Below the pieces are notes generated by a model that worked only from the letters and a program-made list of their open reading frames with translations, had not been told where the DNA came from and made no database searches. Below, piece after piece: positions 8,667 to 15,729 of a DNA stretch of 37,310 nucleotides; the first letter of the stretch is position 1, and the number at the start of each line of letters is the position of its first letter. A program made the translations under genes and the position numbers. This stretch comes from Myxococcales bacterium (GTDB taxonomy: Bacteria > Myxococcota_A > Polyangia > Polyangiales > Polyangiaceae). The DNA lies in assembly GCA_903642325.1 (NCBI GenBank), contig CAHJWM010000046.1, positions 1 through 37,310 on the forward strand. The letters are read 5' to 3'.

Positions 8667-8697
8667 ATCGAGCCCCTCGGCCGCAACAAGGTCGCCG

Positions 8698-9180
8698 TCA
8701 AGGCGGCCGCCGGGGCTTGGCACGTGACTTTTTCGTGACGCGTTCGGCGGGAACCGGGGCAATCGTACGGCTGTCGGCGACGATCAGCTTGCGCGGCTCG
8801 CGGGCTCGCGACCCGTAGCCCGTTTTGGCCGGCGTGGACGGACCGCGTTCCGCATGCGGCCCGCGCGGCATGTCGCGAAGCAGTTTTCGAATCGTGCCGG
8901 GACCAAGCCAACGACTGCGGTCGATCAGCTGCTGACGTTCGCTGTCTTCCGGAAACGTGAGCAGGTCGACCAGCAAGACCTCTAAGTAATTTGCGATCGC
9001 GACCAGCGTACGCAGCGAAGGACTGGCCAAGCCTTGCTCGATATCACTCAAGAATCCCTTCGACCTCAGGTCACTCTCGAAGGCCAGACGCTCTGCCGTT
9101 AGGTTGCGTTCGCCCCTAAGCTGGCGAATTCGCTGCCCAACAGCCTTCGCCGTCGGGTCCGGCGTAGCGCGGCGAGGCAT
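8698..9180 (-). CDS. XRE-family HTH transcriptional regulator
   Basis: A 160-residue protein with an N-terminal lambda-repressor-type helix-turn-helix, about residues 12-68. It contains VGQRIRQLRGERNLTAERLA, then KGFLSDIEQGLASPSLRTLVAIANYL, the classic XRE/Cro second and third helices. The C-terminal 80 residues are rich in Arg, Lys and Pro, end in a basic tail (KKSRAKPRRPP) and match no domain I know. The start is ATG at 9180, immediately before the basic residues leading into the HTH; the frame extends upstream without a better start. It faces the YedE pair tail to tail and need not regulate it; autoregulation or control of a distant target is equally possible. Confidence 0.82.
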   Translation of the reverse strand: MPRRATPDPTAKAVGQRIRQLRGERNLTAERLAFESDLRSKGFLSDIEQGLASPSLRTLVAIANYLEVLLVDLLTFPEDSERQQLIDRSRWLGPGTIRKLLRDMPRGPHAERGPSTPAKTGYGSRAREPRKLIVADSRTIAPVPAERVTKKSRAKPRRPP

Positions 9181-9564
9181 GAATCGGACCGTAAGCGAAC
9201 GGTCCCACCCCCTCGTTCGTCGGAGACGAACCGCGGTTGACGACCGCAATTCGAACTGCCAACCACTTGGCCGGCGCTAGCGACGGTCCTCGACCTATTC
9301 TTGATGGGCACAAAGCACGGCGCGGCCTTCCTAGCCTTCGGCGTCGAGGCCCGATGGCGGACCCGAACGCGGCGGGCCCATCGACCCAAGACGCGCCGGC
9401 CTACTTACCCGTCGGCGTGGCCCGTTCTCGGAGGCCGGGTCAGCGCCTCCCGTCAGCGCCTCCCCTTTGCGCATTCTGCGGTCCTGCACTCGCTGGCCGG
9501 TCAGAGCGCAGCTCGCCCGGGTCCGTCGCGTCGCCAAGCCAATTGGCGGAGCTTAGATGAAAGT
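9181..9564. other. Intergenic stretch with a short tandem duplication
   Basis: Nearly 400 bases between the divergent XRE gene and the Fur site. Several overlapping open frames on both strands are Arg/Pro-rich and lack family resemblance, so I call none. A perfect 13-base direct repeat (gtcagcgcctccc) occurs twice in tandem at 9439-9464. The AT content rises sharply after about 9550, where the Fur-box region begins. Confidence 0.5.
9439..9464. repeat. Perfect tandem duplication of 13 bp
   Basis: gtcagcgcctccc is present twice back to back, at 9439-9451 and 9452-9464, in non-coding DNA. It looks like a replication-slippage product; no function is implied. Confidence 0.8.
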
Positions 9565-9583
9565 GATATTGAGAATCATTTTC
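9565..9583 (+). promoter_or_regulatory. Fur box (strong match)
   Basis: The 19 bases GATATTGAGAATCATTTTC match the classical Fur consensus GATAATGATAATCATTATC at 16 of 19 positions and sit in an AT-rich island within very GC-rich DNA. A TTGACT hexamer follows at 9593-9598 and TTAAAT lies at 9585-9590, so the site is placed to block a promoter firing to the right. The first plausible gene in that direction is the zinc-finger gene at 9734. Iron-dependent repression is inferred from the site alone. Confidence 0.75.
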
Positions 9584-9733
9584 ATTAAATCCTTGACTGA
9601 GGTCGGGGCGGCATGAGATTGCTGAAGCCGTGTCACCCGCTCGCGATGCAAGCGGTAAGCGGTTATTCAGCCAGTCAGTCGCGAGGCGGCGGGCGGCGAC
9701 GCAACTCGGAAAGCGTGTTCCCTCGAGGAGCCA

Positions 9734-9988
9734 ATGAAGTCAGAAGAGGCGTCCAGCGAGAGTTTTTCGGACCAGCAAACTGAAAATGAGACTCAATTTC
9801 AACTCGGCGGCGCGGGCCCGCCACCGATCGAGCCCACCTACAACGACGACCTGTTGCGCTGCGGGTGCGGCGCACTGTTGGCGCGTTGGGTCGCCGCTGG
9901 CTTGGAGCTCAAGTGCCGGCGCTGCAAGTCTTTGACCCTGATCCCTTACCCCAAGCGATCGCCGATCACTCGACGACGACCAGTTTAG
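9734..9988 (+). CDS. Small Com-like zinc-finger protein
   Basis: An 84-residue protein with an acidic/Gln-rich N-terminus and a C-terminal four-cysteine finger, LLRCGCGALLARWVAAGLELKCRRCKSL: two Cys pairs (CGC and CRRC) separated by 19-20 residues. The spacing and the 'LLAR...ELKCRRC' wording match the Com zinc-finger family, named for phage Mu Com, which activates mom translation by binding RNA. No mom or phage gene is near, so the phage role does not transfer. The first pair is Cys-Gly-Cys, tighter than the usual C-x2-C. ATG 9734 has AGGAG at 9726-9730. The gene lies about 150 bases downstream of the Fur box and 7 bases ahead of another tiny gene, suggesting an iron-responsive two-gene unit. 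Metal binding is likely; function unknown. Confidence 0.75.
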   Translation: MKSEEASSESFSDQQTENETQFQLGGAGPPPIEPTYNDDLLRCGCGALLARWVAAGLELKCRRCKSLTLIPYPKRSPITRRRPV

Positions 9989-9995
9989 GCCCCCC

Positions 9996-10262
9996 GTGAG
10001 CGACAAATCCGACAACCATCACTCGGACATCATCCGGTTAGCCGAGAGGGACGCCGTGGCCGCCGATATGTGCGGCTGCGGCGCACTGCAGGTCCACCTC
10101 GGCGAGCTGTCACTGCGCTTGCCCGCGGAGGCGGTAGCTAACTTGGCGCGAACCCTCAGCGCTGAGCTCGCCCGCCGCCAGACGCTTTTAGCGAGCCGCG
10201 CCAACACCGATCCCCAAACCACCAGGAGGTTGGGCGGCGAAGCGCCACGGGGAAAAGCTTGA
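9996..10262 (+). CDS. Small conserved-looking protein, partner of Com-like gene
   Basis: An 88-residue protein starting with GTG at 9996, 7 bases after the zinc-finger gene. The core reads MCGCGALQVHLGELSLRLPAEAVANLARTLSAEL: a Cys-Gly-Cys, a short beta hairpin and an amphipathic helix. Small proteins of this plan ('H(L/V)..G...LRL....F..LA..L') are, from memory, found near iron/haem uptake genes in Proteobacteria, but I cannot name a family. The shared CGCGAL motif with the preceding gene product is striking and may reflect a common metal or partner. Likely co-transcribed from the Fur-controlled promoter. Ends with TGA at 10260. No export signal or membrane segment is seen. Confidence 0.62.
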   Translation: MSDKSDNHHSDIIRLAERDAVAADMCGCGALQVHLGELSLRLPAEAVANLARTLSAELARRQTLLASRANTDPQTTRRLGGEAPRGKA

Positions 10263-10363
10263 GCGAGCGACGCGACGTCAGATAACAACTTTCGGTGCTG
10301 GGGCTTGCCACTCTGTTTCCTGATCTCCGTCGGAGTGAGCGAGCCCCGGCACCGGGAACCAAC

Positions 10364-11461
10364 TCAGAACGCGGTGCTCTGATACTGGGCCCACAGGGTA
10401 TCGGCGTCCTTTCCAAATGTCTTCATGAGCAAGTTATTAACCGCCGTGAAAGAGGCATCATCTCTGGTGCCCGCGAGCGCGAGGTTCAGCTTGTAGGGAA
10501 GGTCGAGGTCGTGCTGCGGATAATTCTCTGAATGGAAGGCGCAGGGGCCGGTCAGCCAGGAATAAAAGAAGCCGGACGACGTGTAGGGAGTCTTCCACGA
10601 CCCGCCCTTGACCCAACGGCTTCGCTGGTAGTAGCCCGTACGCGTGCGAACGAGGTCAGCCATCCCTTCGCCCGTGCCGTTATTGCCGTAATTTTGATAG
10701 ATGTGCACCGTTTCGTGCTGCAAGACACCGAGCATCTCCTGCTTGGTGATGGCTTCGCTCTTATTGGCATAGCCGTTGATGTAGTTGAGATCGAACTGAA
10801 TGGTCGCGTTGCCGGTCTGGGCGACGCCGCCGTAAGCCTGCAGGTGAACGGTGACGGTCGTCGGCTGTTCGTTCTTCGGCATCTCGCTCGGAGATCGGTA
10901 CAGCATCGAGCAGGCGGTGCAGGTGATGTCTTTCATCGTGGTCTCGACGTCTGGAACCACGTTCGTGAAGACCTTGCCCTTGCCGTTCGGGTCGTCGTTG
11001 ATAAAAACGATCTTTGGTTTGCATACTGTCTCGAAGACGGGCTGGCAGGTCATCACGCCGAACTGCCCGACTGTCCCGCTCCCAGCGGCACCGCCGGAAG
11101 CGCCAGCGGTACCTCCGATGCCTGCGCTGCCGCCCGACGCGCCGCCTGTACCGCCTGAAGCGCCGCCTGTACTGCTCGACACGCCGCCGGTTGCGCCCAC
11201 GCCCCCACTTGGTGCACCGCCGGTGGGCGAAGCGCCCGCCGTCCCGGTGTCGCCGCCCGTTGCCGATCCCCCCTCTCCCGCGGGGGTTGACGAGCTGCCA
11301 CCGATGCTCGTGCCGGCCCCGGCCGTCGCGACGGTGCCGGCCTTGCCGGCGTCATTGCCGCCCGAAGTGGTGTCGGCATCACTACTGCAGGCCAAGGACA
11401 TGGCGGCGCCGCAGGCAACCGCCGATATCAAACTGAGCGAAAGTGCGCGAGGTGTTTTCAT
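10364..11461 (-). CDS. Secreted BSP-type zinc metallopeptidase lipoprotein
   Basis: A 365-residue lipoprotein with signal peptide ending at SLAC (Cys25), a Gly/Ala/Ser-rich linker to about residue 145, and a C-terminal catalytic domain. The domain carries GVLQHETVHIYQ with the zinc site H249-E250-x2-H253, followed by GEGMADLVRTRTGY. That combination, HExxHxxQ then (I/G)EG.AD.VR, marks the basic secretory protein (BSP) peptidase family of plants and bacteria (PF04450). It probably cleaves proteins at or outside the cell surface. Two Cys pairs ahead of the domain (MTCQPVFETVC, CTAC) may form disulfides. ATG 11461 follows GGAG at good spacing; a TTG at 11476 is less likely. Monocistronic; substrate unknown. 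Confidence 0.85.
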   Translation of the reverse strand: MKTPRALSLSLISAVACGAAMSLACSSDADTTSGGNDAGKAGTVATAGAGTSIGGSSSTPAGEGGSATGGDTGTAGASPTGGAPSGGVGATGGVSSSTGGASGGTGGASGGSAGIGGTAGASGGAAGSGTVGQFGVMTCQPVFETVCKPKIVFINDDPNGKGKVFTNVVPDVETTMKDITCTACSMLYRSPSEMPKNEQPTTVTVHLQAYGGVAQTGNATIQFDLNYINGYANKSEAITKQEMLGVLQHETVHIYQNYGNNGTGEGMADLVRTRTGYYQRSRWVKGGSWKTPYTSSGFFYSWLTGPCAFHSENYPQHDLDLPYKLNLALAGTRDDASFTAVNNLLMKTFGKDADTLWAQYQSTAF

Positions 11462-12155
11462 ACGATGTTTCTCCAAGCCGGCAAATCAGAGCGGCTGTCC
11501 ATGGATGGCGAGAACGCGGGCATGGGCTCAGGTATTTATCGACGCGGCCATTGGTCCAATTTCAATGAAATATTACGATGTGCGTAGCCGAACGATTACG
11601 CAAGGACCCAGCCACATCGACTTTAGCACCGAGCTCGGCGAGGCGCCCCTGAGCGAGGTGAGTGGCGCTCTGAATTCCGCAAGCGCGGTTGGCTAGGTGG
11701 GGTATCCAGCGCGAAGGAGATCGTGACGTCCACGACCAGCAACAATGGTGCTTCAGCGCTCTGGCGCTCAGCGCGGATTAGCGTCAGCCGCCGGCCTTGG
11801 CGCGAAAGCGCGGTGAGCGGGCACCGCTCGCCCCCCATCTGCAGCGCATGAACGCGGACTCCTCTCGAGCTCGCGCGCTGGCAAACAGCGACGGCCGCTC
11901 ACATCGATAGTCCCCTGTCAGGTGGCTCCAGCGCCGGCCGGTGTCGATGCGCGCTCGCGAAGCGGCGACAACCTGCCTCGAGCTCCTCGAGGTTCCGTGT
12001 TGGCTACGAGCGGTCTTGCCAGCGACCCGCTGAACAATCAACAGGTCGCTAGGCGGCAGTCATGACCATAGCTTGATTCGTTGGGCGGAGGAGCGAGCAG
12101 ATACGCAGCTCCTAGCACCCGGCGTGTTAATTCGCGGTCGGTGTTGATGACGATC
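11462..12155. other. Long intergenic region, no gene recognised
   Basis: About 690 bases between the metallopeptidase and the stress-protein genes, both on the - strand. Open frames here are short, Arg-rich and unlike any family. The segment 11555-11580 is AT-rich; read on the - strand it holds TAATAT about 110 bases ahead of the metallopeptidase start, a plausible -10 element without a clear -35. Nothing else, RNA or repeat, was recognised. Confidence 0.45.
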
Positions 12156-13007
12156 TCAGGAGACCGACGGAGGAAGCGTGCCGGTGGTTTTCGGGCCGGC
12201 GATTTGCTCGACTTGAACGTCCTTCCGACGCAGCGTGTCGTGGATCGTTTCGTCGCGTTCTTCGACTGTCTTGCCGACTACCACTTCTTCGACTACCCGA
12301 GCGCGCTTCTCGACCACTGCTTCTTCCCCCATCGCCGTCACGTCGATCGAACGCTCTTTGAAGGCGAGGTCGCTCGCATCCGCCGCGCGATTGACCGGTC
12401 GACGTTCGACGTTTACGCGCTCTTCTCGGAGCTTGACTAGCTCTTGCACTGGCCGCTCTTCGATGTAGCTGTGAATTCGCACCCCGCCGCGCTGAACGAC
12501 GCGGGTCCCGATCGCCAATTCCTCCTGCACTACGTCAAGCTTCGCGGGCTCGTCGCTCGAGTAGGCCGCCAGCTCGCGAGCGCGCTCGGCCTCCGTAAAT
12601 TGGGAGGCCGACGCATCGACCTGACCCGTATAGCCATTGGCCTTCCAATATTCCGATCGTTTCGTGACATCGACGCTGCCGACCTGATTCAACACGCTCG
12701 CCGCTTCATCGACTTTGTCGGATTCCACGTCTGCAACCACGACGAAGTGCCCACGCCTAACGGCTTCAGTGTAATCGTGCGCTTCCTGCCGATCGACGCC
12801 ATCGGACTCTTCGAAAATTGACCCAAACCATGCGCTGGCTTTTTCCACCCAAGTCTTGTTGGTTGGGTCCGCCGCACTCGCGCCGGAAGCATCCGAGTTA
12901 TCGAGCAAGCGCGCGTGGTCGGAATTGACGCCGATGCTCGCCAGCTTTTGCAATGCGCTCTGCGCGGCTTCCAGGGTGTCGAACGTTCCGACTAATGTTT
13001 TTGCCAT
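12156..13007 (-). CDS. YflT-like plus YsnF/AvaK (DUF2382) stress protein
   Basis: A 283-residue soluble protein with two parts. Residues 1-100 (AKTLVGTFDTLEAAQSALQKLASIGV, later AVRRGHFVVVADV) resemble the YflT/general-stress-protein-17M domain, an alpha-beta fold of bacterial heat- and stress-induced proteins. Residues about 155-270 form a YsnF/AvaK domain (DUF2382): repeated EEL.I..RVV..G.V.I...IEERPV..LV.LREERV.VERRPV strings that give long beta strands of alternating charge. Function of DUF2382 is not established; it is linked to stress response in Bacillus and cyanobacteria. The start codon at 13005-13007 overlaps the upstream DUF2382 gene by 16 bases, implying translational coupling. 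The DNA is unusually repetitive in Glu/Arg/Val codons. Confidence 0.85.
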   Translation of the reverse strand: MAKTLVGTFDTLEAAQSALQKLASIGVNSDHARLLDNSDASGASAADPTNKTWVEKASAWFGSIFEESDGVDRQEAHDYTEAVRRGHFVVVADVESDKVDEAASVLNQVGSVDVTKRSEYWKANGYTGQVDASASQFTEAERARELAAYSSDEPAKLDVVQEELAIGTRVVQRGGVRIHSYIEERPVQELVKLREERVNVERRPVNRAADASDLAFKERSIDVTAMGEEAVVEKRARVVEEVVVGKTVEERDETIHDTLRRKDVQVEQIAGPKTTGTLPPSVS

Positions 13008-13672
13008 GCTATACCTTCATTCTCTGGTTGTTGTGGGGTTTCTGAGCCAAGTGTTTGGGCCTGCGGCGCGTCGTCGATGTGCTCTACGAGCACTTGCTCA
13101 CTGCGCAGCGTGACGGTTTCAGAGCGCGTTTGTCGGGACAGAGAGCGGGTCACGCGCACTTCCTCTCGCAGCACGAGGCGCTTCTCGACGACGTATATTT
13201 CTTCATAGACGGGCACGATCAACGTGTCGCCTTCGGTGCGAGGCGCCGCCGCGACGTCCACGATGCGACCGATGGCGACGCGCTCGATCGATACCTCCTC
13301 ATTGTTGGTTTCAAGCTCGACGACCTCATCACGAGTTGAAACGTGGGTCGTGACCCGCACATGATCGCGTATCACCGGCACTTTGTTGACGTGCAGCGAT
13401 TCCTCGAGCGCTTCGAATGTTTCCTCGACGATCTCGAGCGACCCCTCCTGGCCTTCGAGCTTCAGTTGATTACCGCTCGTTTGCGCGACGCGCGGGGCGT
13501 CGAACGCGCGCGCGTAGCGGAAGCCTTCCGCCGTATGCTCGACCAGCGAGCGGGGGACGAGTACGTGTCTGCCACTCGGCAACGTCACATCGAGGCGGTT
13601 CGGATCAGTGCGATCAGTCACCGCGGCGGCGCGAATTCCACAAGCGTCCAGCACGACAAAGGGTTCTTCCAA
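12992..13672 (-). CDS. YsnF/AvaK (DUF2382) domain protein
   Basis: A 226-residue protein. Its N-terminal 60 residues (GIRAAAVTDRTDPNRLDVTLPSG, HVLVPRSLVEH) look like a small beta-barrel, perhaps PRC-like. The rest, about 85-205, is a full DUF2382 domain with strings such as VNKVPVIRDHVRVTTHV, NNEEVSIERVAIG and EEIYVVEKRLVLREEVRV. The start is uncertain: an in-frame stop lies at 13682-13684, so only TTG at 13672 or the GTG six codons downstream, which has GGAAGAA upstream, are available. The end overlaps the start of the next - strand gene by 16 bases, making an operon of two related proteins that could co-assemble. Role: general stress, by family association only. Confidence 0.8.
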   Translation of the reverse strand: MEEPFVVLDACGIRAAAVTDRTDPNRLDVTLPSGRHVLVPRSLVEHTAEGFRYARAFDAPRVAQTSGNQLKLEGQEGSLEIVEETFEALEESLHVNKVPVIRDHVRVTTHVSTRDEVVELETNNEEVSIERVAIGRIVDVAAAPRTEGDTLIVPVYEEIYVVEKRLVLREEVRVTRSLSRQTRSETVTLRSEQVLVEHIDDAPQAQTLGSETPQQPENEGIAWQKH

Positions 13673-14189
13673 GTGCGTCTTTCAGCGCGCCGCGGGTTGC
13701 GTCGCCCAGGTCGGCTGACACATGCACTTAGCGGGCCGCAGGGATAAGGCAGCGCACTCCGCGATATTCAATGCATCGCCGATTCGTCGCGTGACGGGCC
13801 GCCCCGCTTTGCCGCGCACGCGACGAATCGCTACGACACGCTGCGGAGTGACGGCGACGATGTCAGCGGCGACGAAACATTCCGCGTCCCATGCGGCGCG
13901 CCGTGCCCGAAGCATTCCGGGCGCCCACGCCGTCGCGCGACGAGGTTCAGACGCGCGGACGTCTAGCGCCGCCGAAGGCTGTGACGGGCCGTGGGCAGAT
14001 GCATGACCATCAAGAAACCGTCGAAGGCTCGTCGTGCAGCTTCGGAAACAAAGCGCTGCCGGGCTGGGTACGCGGGCCACGCCTCGAGCTCGACGCTATG
14101 GCGGGCTACTCCAAGGCCACTCAGCAATCGATCGCCAAGTCGGAGCTCATCCGGGTTGGCAAAAAGCCCCGCTCGTATTTCGGGCGCGC
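13673..14189. other. Intergenic region with nested inverted repeat
   Basis: More than 500 bases between the DUF2382 operon and the DUF2252 gene. Open frames exist on both strands, the largest a 132-residue one on the - strand, but their composition (Arg/Ala/Ser with no hydrophobic core) argues against real genes. The notable content is the nested palindrome at 13755-13850, listed separately. Confidence 0.5.
13755..13850. repeat. Nested inverted repeat, 14-bp and 8-bp stems
   Basis: cgattcgtcgcgtg at 13780-13793 is the perfect reverse complement of cacgcgacgaatcg at 13817-13830, leaving a 23-base loop. Outside it, cactccgc (13755-13762) pairs with gcggagtg (13843-13850). The two stems are coaxial with unequal 17- and 12-base spacers. 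No T tract follows on either strand, so it is not a simple terminator. It could be a structured RNA, a protein-binding site or the remains of a small mobile repeat. Confidence 0.7.
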
Positions 14190-15467
14190 TCAGTCGCCCG
14201 TTACGTGATGCGATACGATGCCGTCGGTAACTAACGGGGAGCTTACGATTCCGATGAGGGCGTGCTTTCGGCAGTGCTCCAAATAGGCTCCCTCGTGCAA
14301 CGCGACGAGGTCGACGACAGCGGCCCAAAGCCATGCGGGCGCACTCAAGTTTTTGGCATTGCCTTTACGAAAACTCTCCAGCCACAACCCGGCGCCAGCG
14401 GGCGTCAACTGTCGGCCATGGGCGACGGCGACGACTCCCGCCAAATAATGACCAATGGCCATCGCTTCATGCTCGCGCAGGGTTTCCAACTCGAATTTCA
14501 AATCTTGCGGCAGGAGCTCGCGAATGAAGACTTGCTTGTCGAGGATGTTGGCGGCGGCCATTCGGTCGCCGAGCGACGGCGAGAGGGCACGAGCGCCGGC
14601 CACGACTCGCTCCCCTTCATGGCTCGGAATCGGAGCCCCCGCGGGGTGCGGCGAGAGCGGCGCCGTAGCTTGCTTGATATCGATGAGTGCCAGGGATTCT
14701 TCCTTGCCGGCACCAACGCGGATCAACGCGGCGGCACGCCAAAGCCCGAGTGAGCTACAGCCTTTGATCCAATAGGCGGCGTCGACCAGCTCGAGCGCGG
14801 CGTCGTGGTGACGCGAAGTCAAGCCAGTGATGAGCTTTCGCGCTTGCGCCGTGTTTACGAGCTCGGCTACCGCCCGCCGCTCTTCGGGCAGGAGCGGCCA
14901 AAAGCGTTTGCCAATCGGGATCTTGCCGTCATTTTTTCCAAGACGCTCGGCGAACAGCTGCTTCCGCGAGCGCGCCCGCGCCTCGCGCAAGACACTCGTC
15001 ACTTGCTCGGGCGGCTTTTCCAAAGAAACCGGGCGCTCGGAAGCGGCCGCCTCCAACACCTCTTCGTACCCGCGCGCGACACTCTCGACCACATGCGCGG
15101 TGATCGCTCCGGGCAGCCCCGATGCCCGCACTGCCATTGCCAGGGATAGGGTCAAGCGAACGACGTCGTGAGCGGGAGAACCCATCACGGTTTGATCCAG
15201 ATCGCGCAACACGATCGAGATCTCCGAGTCCTTTGCGGCGACGGGGCCCAAATTGCCCACGTGACAGTCGCCGCCGATCCAGATCGTAGGCGCTTCGGGC
15301 AAAGACTGGCCCCGCGCGCTCGCCAGCCACTCGTAGAAGCGCTTGGTGCTCCCCCGGACGTACGCATGCGCGCTCGACGACATCTTCGCTTCACGTCTGG
15401 CGTCGAGGAGGGGCAAACGCTCCTCCGGCGAAATGGGAAGCCGTTCTTTGGTTGAATAAGTGCTCAT
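14190..15467 (-). CDS. DUF2252 family protein
   Basis: A 425-residue soluble protein of the DUF2252 family. The conserved centre is IWIGGDCHVGNLG (Asp67, His69, Asn72) followed by ISIVLRDLDQT (Asp89, Asp91) and GSPAHDVVRL. The G-D-x-H-x-x-N then D-x-D arrangement recalls the catalytic and metal loops of aminoglycoside-phosphotransferase/kinase-fold enzymes, so a phosphotransfer role is possible, but no activity is known to me for this family. ATG at 15467 was chosen because the family similarity begins shortly after; the frame continues upstream to 15533, over the divergent kinase leader. The gene is transcribed away from the hybrid kinase at 15730, with 262 bases between them for both promoters. 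Confidence 0.85.
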   Translation of the reverse strand: MSTYSTKERLPISPEERLPLLDARREAKMSSSAHAYVRGSTKRFYEWLASARGQSLPEAPTIWIGGDCHVGNLGPVAAKDSEISIVLRDLDQTVMGSPAHDVVRLTLSLAMAVRASGLPGAITAHVVESVARGYEEVLEAAASERPVSLEKPPEQVTSVLREARARSRKQLFAERLGKNDGKIPIGKRFWPLLPEERRAVAELVNTAQARKLITGLTSRHHDAALELVDAAYWIKGCSSLGLWRAAALIRVGAGKEESLALIDIKQATAPLSPHPAGAPIPSHEGERVVAGARALSPSLGDRMAAANILDKQVFIRELLPQDLKFELETLREHEAMAIGHYLAGVVAVAHGRQLTPAGAGLWLESFRKGNAKNLSAPAWLWAAVVDLVALHEGAYLEHCRKHALIGIVSSPLVTDGIVSHHVTGD

Positions 15468-15729
15468 GTCTAATGTTCGCGTTTGCTCGGAAAGCGTCGA
15501 CACCGTACATCGCAAAGACGACTTACGCTTCAAAGAAGCGCTCGAATGTTTGACCGTTCCCGAACGAGGTCACGCGGTTTGTTTCATTCGTCGCTCTCAC
15601 TCGACGAACAGGCGCAATTTGCATCAGCAGCTCGAGCCGCTCGGCGTTGTGATTTGCGACCGCGAGCATTCCGCGCTAACTGACCTCGATGACTCATCAG
15701 CGGATCGCCTCGAAGCATTGAACTTCGAG

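Noticed and set aside
9237-9588. Overlapping + strand frames upstream of the Fur box
   Set aside because: Arg/Pro-rich, unlike families, contain the slippage repeat; the second runs through the Fur site.
9734-10262. Phage Mu-like com/mom module
   Set aside because: Only the Com-type finger resembles Mu Com; no mom, portal, tail or lysis genes are near, and the Fur box argues for cellular control.
10532-11696. Two + strand frames (208 and 281 aa) opposite the metallopeptidase
   Set aside because: The Pro-rich stretch (APPVAPTPPLGAPPV) is just the reverse reading of the Gly/Ala linker codons of the - strand gene, whose HETVH domain is a real family.
13682-14080. 132-aa - strand frame in the gene-free gap
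   Set aside because: Low complexity, Arg/Ala-rich, no start context and crosses the nested inverted repeat.
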